Source: Clostridiales bacterium
GTDB lineage: Bacteria > Bacillota > Clostridia > Oscillospirales > Oscillospiraceae
Length of the DNA stretch: 8,479 nucleotides
Assembly (NCBI GenBank): GCA_019422005.1
Contig: JAHZEF010000101.1
Coordinates: 1-8,479 of the forward strand
Direction of reading: 5' to 3'
This document shows, in pieces, positions 1 through 5,991 of this stretch. Position 1 is the stretch's first letter. Every line of letters begins with the position of its first letter. The position numbers were made by a program, and so were the translations under genes. A model generated the notes under the pieces. The model made no database searches. It was not told the origin of the DNA and worked only from the letters and a program-made list of their open reading frames with translations.

Positions 1-352
1 TGCCAAAGACGGCATCCGGTTTATGACGGTGGATCACTCGTTGGTGGAACTGATGGTACAGCGGGGGGAGATCACCCGGGAGCAGGCAAAAAACCATCCG
101 GGCAAAAATCTGATCACCCGGGCTGTCGGGACGGAACCGGCTGTGTCCTGCGATATCTACCGGCATACGCTCAAGCCGGGAGACGCCCTGCTGCTCTGCT
201 CAGACGGGCTGTCCAATGTCCTGGCGGACCAGGAGATCCTGTTTGAGGTGGTACACGGCGTCCGGAAGGATGGCTGCTGCCAGCGTCTGCTGGAGATTGC
301 CAAGGGCCGCGGCGCGCCTGATAATGTGACAGTCGTTCTTGCAACTGTTTGA
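1..352 (+). CDS. prpC: PP2C-family Ser/Thr protein phosphatase, 3' part only
   Basis: This is the C-terminal 116 residues of a PPM/PP2C metal-dependent phosphatase; the 5' part lies before the window and the first complete codon is at base 2. Members are usually about 240-250 residues, so roughly half is present. Visible family signatures are the R-x-M-T-x-DHSLV segment near the fragment start, the helix and turn ending in NHPGKNLITRAVG, the metal-binding LLLCSDGL strand (Asp in SDGL) and the terminal metal-binding APDNVTVVL motif. The protein is expected to be cytoplasmic and to remove phosphate from Ser/Thr residues of PrkC and its substrates. The kinase gene follows after a 52-base gap with no convincing terminator, which matches the conserved prpC-prkC pairing in Firmicutes. 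Family and partner assignment are strong; the lost N-terminus cannot be checked. Confidence 0.93.
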   Translation, partial: AKDGIRFMTVDHSLVELMVQRGEITREQAKNHPGKNLITRAVGTEPAVSCDIYRHTLKPGDALLLCSDGLSNVLADQEILFEVVHGVRKDGCCQRLLEIAKGRGAPDNVTVVLATV

Positions 353-404
353 GGCGCATCGGCCGACGGTCCGCCGGCCTGAACCAAAATGAGGAGGAAG
401 CATC

Positions 405-2480
405 ATGGACAATTACATAGGCAGGATGCTGGATAACCGGTACGAGATCCTGGAAGTGATCGGAATCGGCGGAATGGCTGTTGTATATAAGGCGCGGTGC
501 CACAGGCTGAATCGCCTGGTGGCCATCAAGATCCTGAAGGACGAGTTTTCGCAGGATGCGGAATTCCGCCGCCGGTTTCATGCGGAGTCGCAGGCGGTTG
601 CGATGCTGTCGCATCCCAACATTGTGAGCGTATACGACGTTTCCCATTCGGGGGATACCGACTATATTGTCATGGAACTGATCGACGGGATTACGCTCAA
701 GCAATATATGGAGCAGAAGGGGCAGCTGAACTGGCGGGAGACGCTGCATTTTTCCACGCAGATTGCCAAGGCCCTGGAGCATGCCCACAGCCGCGGCATC
801 ATTCACCGGGACATCAAGCCGCACAATATCATGATCCTGAAGGACGGCAGCGTCAAAGTCGCGGATTTCGGCATTGCCAGAATCACCTCGGCGCAGAGTA
901 CGCTGACCCGGGAGGCGCTGGGCTCTGTGCACTATATTTCTCCGGAGCAGGCCCGGGGCAGCCGGGTGGATAAGCGCACGGACCTGTATTCCCTGGGCGT
1001 GGTCATGTATGAGATGCTGACAGGCCGGCCGCCCTTTGACGGCGATTCGCCGGTTGCGGTGGCCATTCAGCATATTAACGGGACGCCGGTGCTCCCCACG
1101 GAACTGAACGCCGGGATCCCCAAGGGGCTGGAACAAATTACCATGCACGCCATGACGGCGGCGCTGGACCAGCGCTACGAATCTTCCACAGATATGCTCA
1201 GCGATCTGGAGGAATTCCGGAAGAATCCCAATGTGATTTTTGAGTTTACTGCGTCCGGCGCGGACCGGCAGCCGCAGAGTCAGGAGCCTGCCGGGGAAGC
1301 CCCGGCGGGCGGCAGGACGGCGGAGGGCCGTGCGGGAGGGGCGGCGCGGTCGTCCCAGGCCGCCCGGCGGGCGGCGGAGCCGCGCAGACAGCCGGAGCAG
1401 ACCGGCGGGGAAAAGCCTTCCAGGGGCAACCGGGCTGCGGTGATTGCGGGCGTCATCTGTATCGCGCTGGCGGTGTGTGGCATCTTTTATTTCCTGTATG
1501 AATCCTTCCTCAGGGATGTCTTCTCGGAAACAGAGGATGTGGTGGTGCCGGGATTTGTGGGGAAGCTGTCCGACGATGTGATTGACAATGAGCAATACGC
1601 GGACTTCAAGCTGGTTTTTGACTGGGTGAACGACGAGGCGCCCTACGGAACGATACTCACCCAGAGCCCGGACCAGGGGACGACGGTCAAACAGGGCGCG
1701 GAAGTGAAGCTGCAGGCGTCGCTCGGGCCGGAGACCGATGAGCCGGAAACGATGCCGGGGCTTGTGGGGAAGACGCTGGAGAGCGCGCAGAGTATCCTGG
1801 ACGGAATGAATTTCAGCACACAGGTTGTCAGGGAGTATCATGACGAAGTGGAAAAAGGCCGTGTGATCGAGACCGACCCCCGGGAGGGGACGGCGCTCTC
1901 TCCGGGCCAGGTGATCATCCTGACGGTCAGCGAGGGGCCGGAGGAGGAACCGGCGATCGTTCCGCCGCTGGAAGGGCTGAACATTGACGAGGCCCTGGAG
2001 GAGATTGAAAAAGCCGGCCTGGAAGTGGGCTCGCTGCGTTACGAGGCGGATAAGCTTCCCAAGGATACGGTTTTTTATCAGAGCCTGGATCAGGATACCG
2101 AAGTGAAGAAAGGCACAAAAATCAATTTGCTGATTTCCCTGGGGCCTGACGGCGAAGAGGAGCCGCCGGAGACGGATCCGGATGAGCCGACGACGGAACC
2201 GGATCCCGAGGTGCCGGATGAACCGGCAGGGCCTTCGGATCCCACGCCGTCAGTGGCAAGGATCACTGTGGCGCTTCCGCAGGACCGGGACAGCACAGTG
2301 ATTACCATCACCGTGGACGATGTGGTTCTGGGAGAGCCCTTTGAAGTGTCCACGGCGCAGGGGACGGTGGAACTGCAGGTGCAGGGCTCCGGCACGCAGC
2401 TGGTGACAATTTATTTCGACGGTGTGAAAGGCTGGAGCAATTCCGTGACGTTCCCGTCGGGCTCCGGAACGGCAGACTGA
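405..2480 (+). CDS. prkC: PASTA-domain transmembrane Ser/Thr protein kinase (PrkC/Stk type)
   Basis: This 691-residue Hanks-type kinase senses cell-wall material outside and phosphorylates proteins inside the cell. The cytoplasmic kinase domain (about 13-272) shows the glycine-rich loop GIGGMAVVYKA (20-30), VAIK with Lys42, the catalytic loop HRDIKPHN (Asp136), the DFG magnesium loop (154-156) and SPEQA after a Thr/Ser-rich activation segment (161-174). A low-complexity Ala/Gly/Arg/Pro juxtamembrane stretch (about 284-342) leads to one membrane helix (about 344-367). Outside are three PASTA repeats (about 376-441, 446-511 and 516-580), then an acidic Pro/Glu/Asp/Thr linker (581-616) and a short beta-rich C-terminal domain (617-688) that is not a PASTA repeat. 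The ATG has a strong GAGGAGG site seven bases upstream (391-397). The stop overlaps the rsgA start by one base. In Bacillus and relatives PrkC affects germination, wall metabolism and stationary-phase physiology; its targets here are unknown. Confidence 0.97.
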   Translation: MDNYIGRMLDNRYEILEVIGIGGMAVVYKARCHRLNRLVAIKILKDEFSQDAEFRRRFHAESQAVAMLSHPNIVSVYDVSHSGDTDYIVMELIDGITLKQYMEQKGQLNWRETLHFSTQIAKALEHAHSRGIIHRDIKPHNIMILKDGSVKVADFGIARITSAQSTLTREALGSVHYISPEQARGSRVDKRTDLYSLGVVMYEMLTGRPPFDGDSPVAVAIQHINGTPVLPTELNAGIPKGLEQITMHAMTAALDQRYESSTDMLSDLEEFRKNPNVIFEFTASGADRQPQSQEPAGEAPAGGRTAEGRAGGAARSSQAARRAAEPRRQPEQTGGEKPSRGNRAAVIAGVICIALAVCGIFYFLYESFLRDVFSETEDVVVPGFVGKLSDDVIDNEQYADFKLVFDWVNDEAPYGTILTQSPDQGTTVKQGAEVKLQASLGPETDEPETMPGLVGKTLESAQSILDGMNFSTQVVREYHDEVEKGRVIETDPREGTALSPGQVIILTVSEGPEEEPAIVPPLEGLNIDEALEEIEKAGLEVGSLRYEADKLPKDTVFYQSLDQDTEVKKGTKINLLISLGPDGEEEPPETDPDEPTTEPDPEVPDEPAGPSDPTPSVARITVALPQDRDSTVITITVDDVVLGEPFEVSTAQGTVELQVQGSGTQLVTIYFDGVKGWSNSVTFPSGSGTAD

Positions 2481-3355
2481 TGCAGGGGCTGATTGTAAAG
2501 GCGCTGAGCGGTTTTTACGACGTGGAAACCGGCGGGGGCGTTGTGGTATGCCGCGCGCGCGGCAGGCTTCGTCAGGGCCGGCAGGCGCCTCTGGTGGGCG
2601 ACCGTGTGGAGATTGTGCAGGATCACGGACGGGGAATGCTGGAGAAAATTCTTCCGCGCAGGAACCAGTTTGTCCGTCCGGCAGTGGCCAATCTGGATGC
2701 GCTGGTGATTTTGGCCTCCTGCGTGATACCCGTTACGGAACCGTTCCTGATTGACCGCATTACGGCAATTGCGGGCAATCAGGGGGTGCCGGTGATCCTC
2801 TGCGTCAACAAATGCGACCTGGAGCATGGGAACCGTCTGGCGGAAATCTACCGGCATGCCGGCTACTGCGTACTGCAGACCAGCGCCGAGACCGGGGAGG
2901 GAATCGACGCTCTGCGCGAGGCCGTGCGGGGGAAGACAGTCGCCTTTACCGGCAATTCCGGCGTGGGAAAGAGCAGTATTCTGAATTGCCTGGATCCGGG
3001 GCTTCAGCTGCGGGTCGGCCAGGTGTCGGACAAGTTGGGGCGGGGACGGCATACAACCCGCCATGTGGAACTGTACCGCCTGGCGGACGGAACCTATGTG
3101 GCGGATACGCCGGGATTTTCCTCCTTTGATACCGAACAGATGGAGTTGGTTCTCAAGGAAAATCTGCAGTATGCATTTCCGGATTTCGCACCCTATCTGG
3201 GGCGCTGCCAGTTCAATGACTGCGCCCATTTGAAGGAGCCGGGCTGCCGTGTGCTGGAAGCGGTTTCCCGCGGGGAAATAGAGCCCACAAGGCATGAGAG
3301 TTATGTGCGGCTGTATGAAAAAGCGAAGGAGATCAGGCAGTGGGAACTGAAGTAG
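2480..3355 (+). CDS. rsgA: Ribosome small-subunit-dependent GTPase RsgA (circularly permuted)
   Basis: This 291-residue GTPase is expected to act in late 30S subunit maturation; the Bacillus homologue is CpgA/YloQ. An N-terminal OB-fold segment (about 1-65, opening MQGLIVKALSGFYDV as is typical) is followed by a permuted GTPase core with motifs in the order G4 NKCD (110-113), G5 TSAETGEG (134-141), G1 P-loop GNSGVGKSS (158-166), the switch segment GRGRHTTRHVEL (187-198) and G3 DTPGF (209-213). The C-terminal zinc knuckle has Cys243, Cys248, His250 and Cys256. All key residues are present and the length is normal. The ATG overlaps the prkC stop as TGATG, suggesting translational coupling, and the last 16 bases overlap thiN. 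In B. subtilis the homologue is a substrate of the neighbouring kinase, so functional linkage is plausible here but is inferred. Confidence 0.97.
   Translation: MQGLIVKALSGFYDVETGGGVVVCRARGRLRQGRQAPLVGDRVEIVQDHGRGMLEKILPRRNQFVRPAVANLDALVILASCVIPVTEPFLIDRITAIAGNQGVPVILCVNKCDLEHGNRLAEIYRHAGYCVLQTSAETGEGIDALREAVRGKTVAFTGNSGVGKSSILNCLDPGLQLRVGQVSDKLGRGRHTTRHVELYRLADGTYVADTPGFSSFDTEQMELVLKENLQYAFPDFAPYLGRCQFNDCAHLKEPGCRVLEAVSRGEIEPTRHESYVRLYEKAKEIRQWELK
3326..3332 (+). promoter_or_regulatory. Shine-Dalgarno that fixes the thiN GTG start
   Basis: AAGGAGA lies inside the 3' end of rsgA, seven bases before the GTG at 3340. No ATG in the thiN frame has a comparable site, so this motif supports the overlapping GTG start. 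Confidence 0.75.
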
Positions 3356-3972
3356 CATTGATTTTTGGCTCCATCCCGTGCGAAAACTGGGAGTTTCTGC
3401 AGCCGTTCCGCAGCAAGTCCCTTGTGATTTGCGCCGACGGCGGCACCATTTGCGCCGCGGCCGCGGGCTTTGCCCCGGACATATATATCGGCGACAGCGA
3501 TTCCGGCGGCATTCCGCCGGCGGGCGCGGAAACGGTTCTGCTGCCGCCGGAGAAGGATCTGACAGATCTGCAGGCGGCCTATGAGTATGCCAGGCGGCGG
3601 GGGATCCGGCGCGTGGTGCTGACCGCCTGCACCGGCGGCCGTCAGGATCATCATCTGGCAAATCTGGCGCTGCTGGAAACCGCCTGGCGGGACGGTGTGG
3701 AAGCGGCGGTCCTGGACGCCCGGAACGCGGTTGCGTATCTGAACGGCGGCAGTATCCGGATCCCCCACGGCGTGTTCCGGTATTTCTCCGTCATCCCGAT
3801 GGACGCCAGGCTGTGTGAGGTCCGGATCCGAAATGCCAGATACCCGCTGGATGTGCCGGAGCTGCGCCGGGGCGATACGCTGACCGTCAGCAACGAGACG
3901 CTGGAGGGCGGGTCGGAAGTCAGAATCGGATCCGGCGCCGCCTGGGTCGTTCAGTCAGACCGGCTGAAATAA
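3340..3972 (+). CDS. thiN: Thiamine diphosphokinase (thiamine pyrophosphokinase)
   Basis: This 210-residue cytoplasmic enzyme transfers diphosphate from ATP to thiamine, giving thiamine diphosphate, the cofactor of pyruvate:ferredoxin oxidoreductase and transketolase. Family motifs occur in order: ADGG (32-35), the metal-binding GDSDS (51-55, more often GDFDS in relatives), PPEKDLTD (69-76), TGGRQDHH (98-105) and, in the C-terminal thiamine-binding beta-sandwich, VSNE (183-186). The length fits the family. The start is a GTG with AAGGAGA seven bases upstream, and it overlaps rsgA by 16 bases, so the two are probably co-transcribed and translationally coupled. In many Firmicutes rpe lies between these genes; here it is missing. 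No TPP riboswitch is visible immediately upstream, consistent with expression from the operon promoter. Confidence 0.93.
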   Translation: MGTEVALIFGSIPCENWEFLQPFRSKSLVICADGGTICAAAAGFAPDIYIGDSDSGGIPPAGAETVLLPPEKDLTDLQAAYEYARRRGIRRVVLTACTGGRQDHHLANLALLETAWRDGVEAAVLDARNAVAYLNGGSIRIPHGVFRYFSVIPMDARLCEVRIRNARYPLDVPELRRGDTLTVSNETLEGGSEVRIGSGAAWVVQSDRLK

Positions 3973-3984
3973 TATGGGCTTTTT

Positions 3985-4021
3985 TACCGCCTCCTGCGTA
4001 TACTGTTCGCAGGAGGCGGTA
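3985..4021 (+). promoter_or_regulatory. Perfect 14-bp hairpin sequestering a Shine-Dalgarno
   Basis: ACCGCCTCCTGCG (3986-3998) is exactly complementary to CGCAGGAGGCGGT (4008-4020). A flanking T-A pair (3985/4021) extends the stem, and the loop is nine bases. The run of six T lies before the stem (3980-3985) and the downstream bases are ATTATGTG, so the usual intrinsic-terminator layout is absent on this strand; on the other strand the stem would be followed by A residues. The right arm contains AGGAGG (4011-4016), seven bases before the ATG of a 47-codon ORF, and it pairs with CCTCCT (3990-3995). The stem starts 12 bases after the thiN stop. A masked ribosome binding site is the best reading; a weak terminator for thiN remains possible. 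Confidence 0.6.
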
Positions 4022-4023
4022 TT

Positions 4024-4167
4024 ATGTGCAGGCGAACGATGATGATTGGGAATGTGCTGATGGCGCTGGGGGCGGGCCTGCTGGTTTCCATGCTGCGCGC
4101 GCGGGGCTTTTGGACGGTCCGGCTGGCGGTCAGTCTGCTCCTGCTGGGCTGGCTGCTCAGCAAGTAA
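4024..4167 (+). CDS. Small two-helix membrane protein, unknown function (47 aa)
   Basis: ATG at 4024 opens a 47-codon frame ending in TAA at 4165-4167. It has a strong AGGAGG site seven bases upstream (4011-4016). The product begins MCRRTMMIGN and has two hydrophobic stretches: about 6-24 (MMIGNVLMALGAGLLVSML) and about 29-45 (FWTVRLAVSLLLLGWLL), separated by a short basic turn (RARG). It ends LLSK, which suggests a helical hairpin in the cytoplasmic membrane. I do not recognise a family. It lies 51 bases after thiN in the same direction, so it could be the last gene of the prpC-prkC-rsgA-thiN transcript. Support is the ribosome binding site and the coherent membrane-protein composition. Against it are the short length and the lack of any homology check. 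A different frame through the same bases is longer but has no comparable site. Confidence 0.6.
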   Translation: MCRRTMMIGNVLMALGAGLLVSMLRARGFWTVRLAVSLLLLGWLLSK

Positions 4168-4302
4168 TGTTCCTCCGGATTTTTTTCGGACATAACGTTG
4201 TCCCACGCCGCGTATATATTTCCATAGCTAAGTATTCAAAGACACGCACGGAACCTGTGGATTTGAAATGCGGGCGCATATGCTAAATTGTGAGGAATAT
4301 AC

Positions 4303-4308
4303 GAGGAG
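4303..4308 (+). promoter_or_regulatory. Shine-Dalgarno that fixes the sipL-like ATG start
   Basis: GAGGAG lies eight bases before the ATG at 4317. An in-frame GTG at 4290 would add nine residues but has no ribosome binding site, so the 4317 start is preferred. Confidence 0.75.
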
Positions 4309-4316
4309 TGAGAGCA

Positions 4317-5831
4317 ATGGAGCTTTTGTTTGAGACCAAGTCCGCGGACTTCCTGCGTGAAGTCCTCTACGACACAATTTCCCAGGAGGAGACGGCGGAA
4401 ACCATCGTCCCGGACAGCTATCCGGATGTGGAACGGATTCTGGATTCCTTTGGCTCAGTGGTTCTGCGCGGAAAAGACTACCGCAGCGGCAGCATCAGCA
4501 TTTCCGGAGGAATCCACGCCGGCGTGATCTATGCACCGGAGGATCAGTCCGCGCCGCGGGTTCTGCATGTGTACATCCCGTTCACTGTAAAGGTGGAGGG
4601 GGACGGATTGACGGAGCAAACCCGCGCCTGTGTGGACTGCCGTGTCCGCAGTGTGGATGCAAGGGTCATGAATTCCAGAAAAGTGATGGTCCGGGTAAAT
4701 CTCTGCGGCACGGTCACGGGATATGAACCGGCGTGCCAGGAACTGTATTCCTTTGAGCCAATGGAGGGAAGCGATCTTCAGACACGGTCGGACGCCTATC
4801 AGGTGACCCGCGCGCGGGAGACGGCGGAGAAGCCGTTCACCATGGCCGAGGAGGCGGAACTGCCTTCCGGCAGGGCGCCTATGCGGGAGCTGTACAAGTA
4901 CCAGGCCGACGTGGAGATCATCGAGTCCAAACTGGTGGGGAACAAAGGAGTCTTCAAGGGAAATGTATCGCTGAAGCTGCTGTATCTGACGGAAGAGGAG
5001 GAACTGGCGGCCTGGTCTTGTCAGCTGCCGTTTTCGCAGTATGTGGAACTGGAGCATGAGTATGAGGAGGAGGAGCTGCAGACCGGGATCGCGCTGACCG
5101 ACCTCAGTGTGGAAGACGCCAACGGGCAGGGAAAGCGGCTGCTGGTCAATCTGCAGATGCTGGCGCAGTGTACAGTCATCGGGCAGGAGACCATCGAAGT
5201 CATTGAGGACGCCTACAGCCTCTTTCATGAATTCACGCCCCAGTGGCAGCAGATCGAAGCGGCGGGCCGCCTGGACCGCCAGAATTTTACAGAGACCGCC
5301 AGAACGACGGTTCAGGCGCCGGTAAAAGCGGTTCTGGATACGCAGGTCTATCTGGATGAACCGGCCGTCCGCAGGGAAGACGGCCAGGTTGTTGTCACCG
5401 TCCCGATTGCCGCCAGCGTCCTGTATCTGGATGAAAACGATGAAGTACAGGGCGCAACGGCGCGCCTGGAGGCGGCATGCCAGACGGAGGCGGCGGACGG
5501 CTGCGGATGCCGGCCGTCGGCCAGGCTGTCCGGGGAGGCGTTTGCAGTGCCTTCCGGCGACGGGATGGAAATCCGCTGTACGGTGAACCTGACGGTGGAT
5601 ACCATGTCGCAGCAGGGCGTGGAGACGCTCAGCGGCGGACAGATCAGCGAGGAGCGCCTGCCGGCCGATGAGAGGCCCTCTGTGATTCTCAGGCCGGCGG
5701 ACGAAGACGATACGCTGTGGTCTCTGGCAAAGCGCTGCAGGACGACGGTTGACGCAATCTGCGCGGCCAATGGGCTGGCGGATGAAACGGCAAAGCTGTC
5801 CGGCATGCTGCTGATCCCGATCATAAAGTGA
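4317..5831 (+). CDS. sipL: SipL-like spore coat assembly protein: DUF3794/SPOCS repeats plus C-terminal LysM
   Basis: This 504-residue protein has no signal peptide or membrane helix, consistent with a protein made in the mother-cell cytosol. It opens MELLFETKSADFLREV and contains repeated beta-rich segments typical of DUF3794 (SPOCS) domains: about 25-135 (VPDSYPDVERIL near the start), about 190-295 (KYQADVEIIESKLVGNKG onward) and a more divergent one at about 335-435. The C-terminus (about 457-501) is a LysM domain with the DDTLWSLAKRC, TTVDAICAANGL and GMLLIPI elements. In Clostridioides difficile the SPOCS-LysM protein SipL is about this size, binds SpoIVA through LysM and is needed for coat localisation around the forespore; that role is inferred by architecture. 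Other DUF3794-LysM proteins exist, so orthology is likely but unproven. It is a single-gene unit, preceded by 149 bases without a recognised gene and followed by a strong hairpin. Confidence 0.8.
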   Translation: MELLFETKSADFLREVLYDTISQEETAETIVPDSYPDVERILDSFGSVVLRGKDYRSGSISISGGIHAGVIYAPEDQSAPRVLHVYIPFTVKVEGDGLTEQTRACVDCRVRSVDARVMNSRKVMVRVNLCGTVTGYEPACQELYSFEPMEGSDLQTRSDAYQVTRARETAEKPFTMAEEAELPSGRAPMRELYKYQADVEIIESKLVGNKGVFKGNVSLKLLYLTEEEELAAWSCQLPFSQYVELEHEYEEEELQTGIALTDLSVEDANGQGKRLLVNLQMLAQCTVIGQETIEVIEDAYSLFHEFTPQWQQIEAAGRLDRQNFTETARTTVQAPVKAVLDTQVYLDEPAVRREDGQVVVTVPIAASVLYLDENDEVQGATARLEAACQTEAADGCGCRPSARLSGEAFAVPSGDGMEIRCTVNLTVDTMSQQGVETLSGGQISEERLPADERPSVILRPADEDDTLWSLAKRCRTTVDAICAANGLADETAKLSGMLLIPIIK

Positions 5832-5835
5832 GCGG

Positions 5836-5869
5836 CCCGGCGCCGCCCGGCAGGCCGGGCGGCGCCGGG
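5836..5869 (+). terminator. GC-rich hairpin ending the sipL-like unit
   Basis: CCCGGCGCCGCCCGGC (5836-5851) is perfectly self-complementary to 5854-5869 with AG between, giving about 15 G/C-only pairs around a tight loop. It starts four bases after the stop codon. The tail is ATTGTCTG, so the U-tract is poor. Position and stability favour transcription termination or 3'-end protection. Confidence 0.65.
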
Positions 5870-5914
5870 ATTGTCTGCCGCCGGGCACGGGGCGGGATTT
5901 GACAGATTCCGCCG

Positions 5915-5943
5915 TTGACAAGCCAACGCTTCCGTCGTAAAAT
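5915..5943 (+). promoter_or_regulatory. Housekeeping (sigma-A type) promoter of the hydrogenase gene
   Basis: A consensus -35 TTGACA (5915-5920) is separated by exactly 17 bases from TAAAAT (5938-5943), one mismatch from the -10 consensus. Initiation would fall near 5950, giving a leader of about 40 bases. A second TTGACA lies at 5899-5904, 16 bases upstream in direct repeat, without a fitting -10 of its own. This predicts an independent transcript for the hydrogenase. Confidence 0.8.
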
Positions 5944-5981
5944 GACACAGGAAAGAATGAACGAATCGGTACAAAAGAAAT

Positions 5982-5986
5982 GGAGG
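5982..5986 (+). promoter_or_regulatory. Shine-Dalgarno that fixes the hydrogenase start
   Basis: GGAGG lies five bases before the ATG at 5992. The earlier in-frame ATG at 5980 overlaps this motif and has only AAAAGAA before it, so the 5992 start is preferred and the product loses the four residues MEAA. Confidence 0.7.
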
Positions 5987-5991
5987 CTGCC

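Noticed and set aside
361..379. Short imperfect hairpin (GGCCG with CGGCC) between prpC and prkC
   Set aside because: It is only five clean pairs plus a mismatch, in GC-rich DNA, with no T-tract. Chance is a sufficient explanation.
171..1841. Long open frame (556 codons) on the minus strand opposite prkC
   Set aside because: It is antisense to a kinase with all motifs intact. The translation is rich in Arg, Pro, His and Leu with no recognisable domain, as expected from strong GC codon bias. No ribosome binding site was noted.
2411..3661. Minus-strand open frame (416 codons) across rsgA and thiN
   Set aside because: It spans two well-supported sense genes and their junction, and its composition is that of a GC-driven shadow frame.
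4174..4190. Run of seven T (4180-4186) as a terminator after the small ORF
   Set aside because: Only a four-pair TCCG/CGGA stem surrounds the T-run and no stable stem precedes it.
4026..4286. Plus-strand 86-codon frame overlapping the small membrane ORF in another frame
   Set aside because: It begins at a GTG-type codon only two bases after the better-placed ATG, is Gly/Ala/Arg-rich without structure, and runs into the leader of the next gene.
4263..4289. TTGAAA (4263-4268) with TAAATT (4284-4289) as a vegetative promoter before the sipL-like gene
   Set aside because: The 15-base spacing is short and both boxes are imperfect. Not strong enough to list as a feature.
4290..4316. GTG at 4290 as the start of the sipL-like protein
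   Set aside because: No ribosome binding site precedes it, while GAGGAG is well placed for the ATG at 4317.
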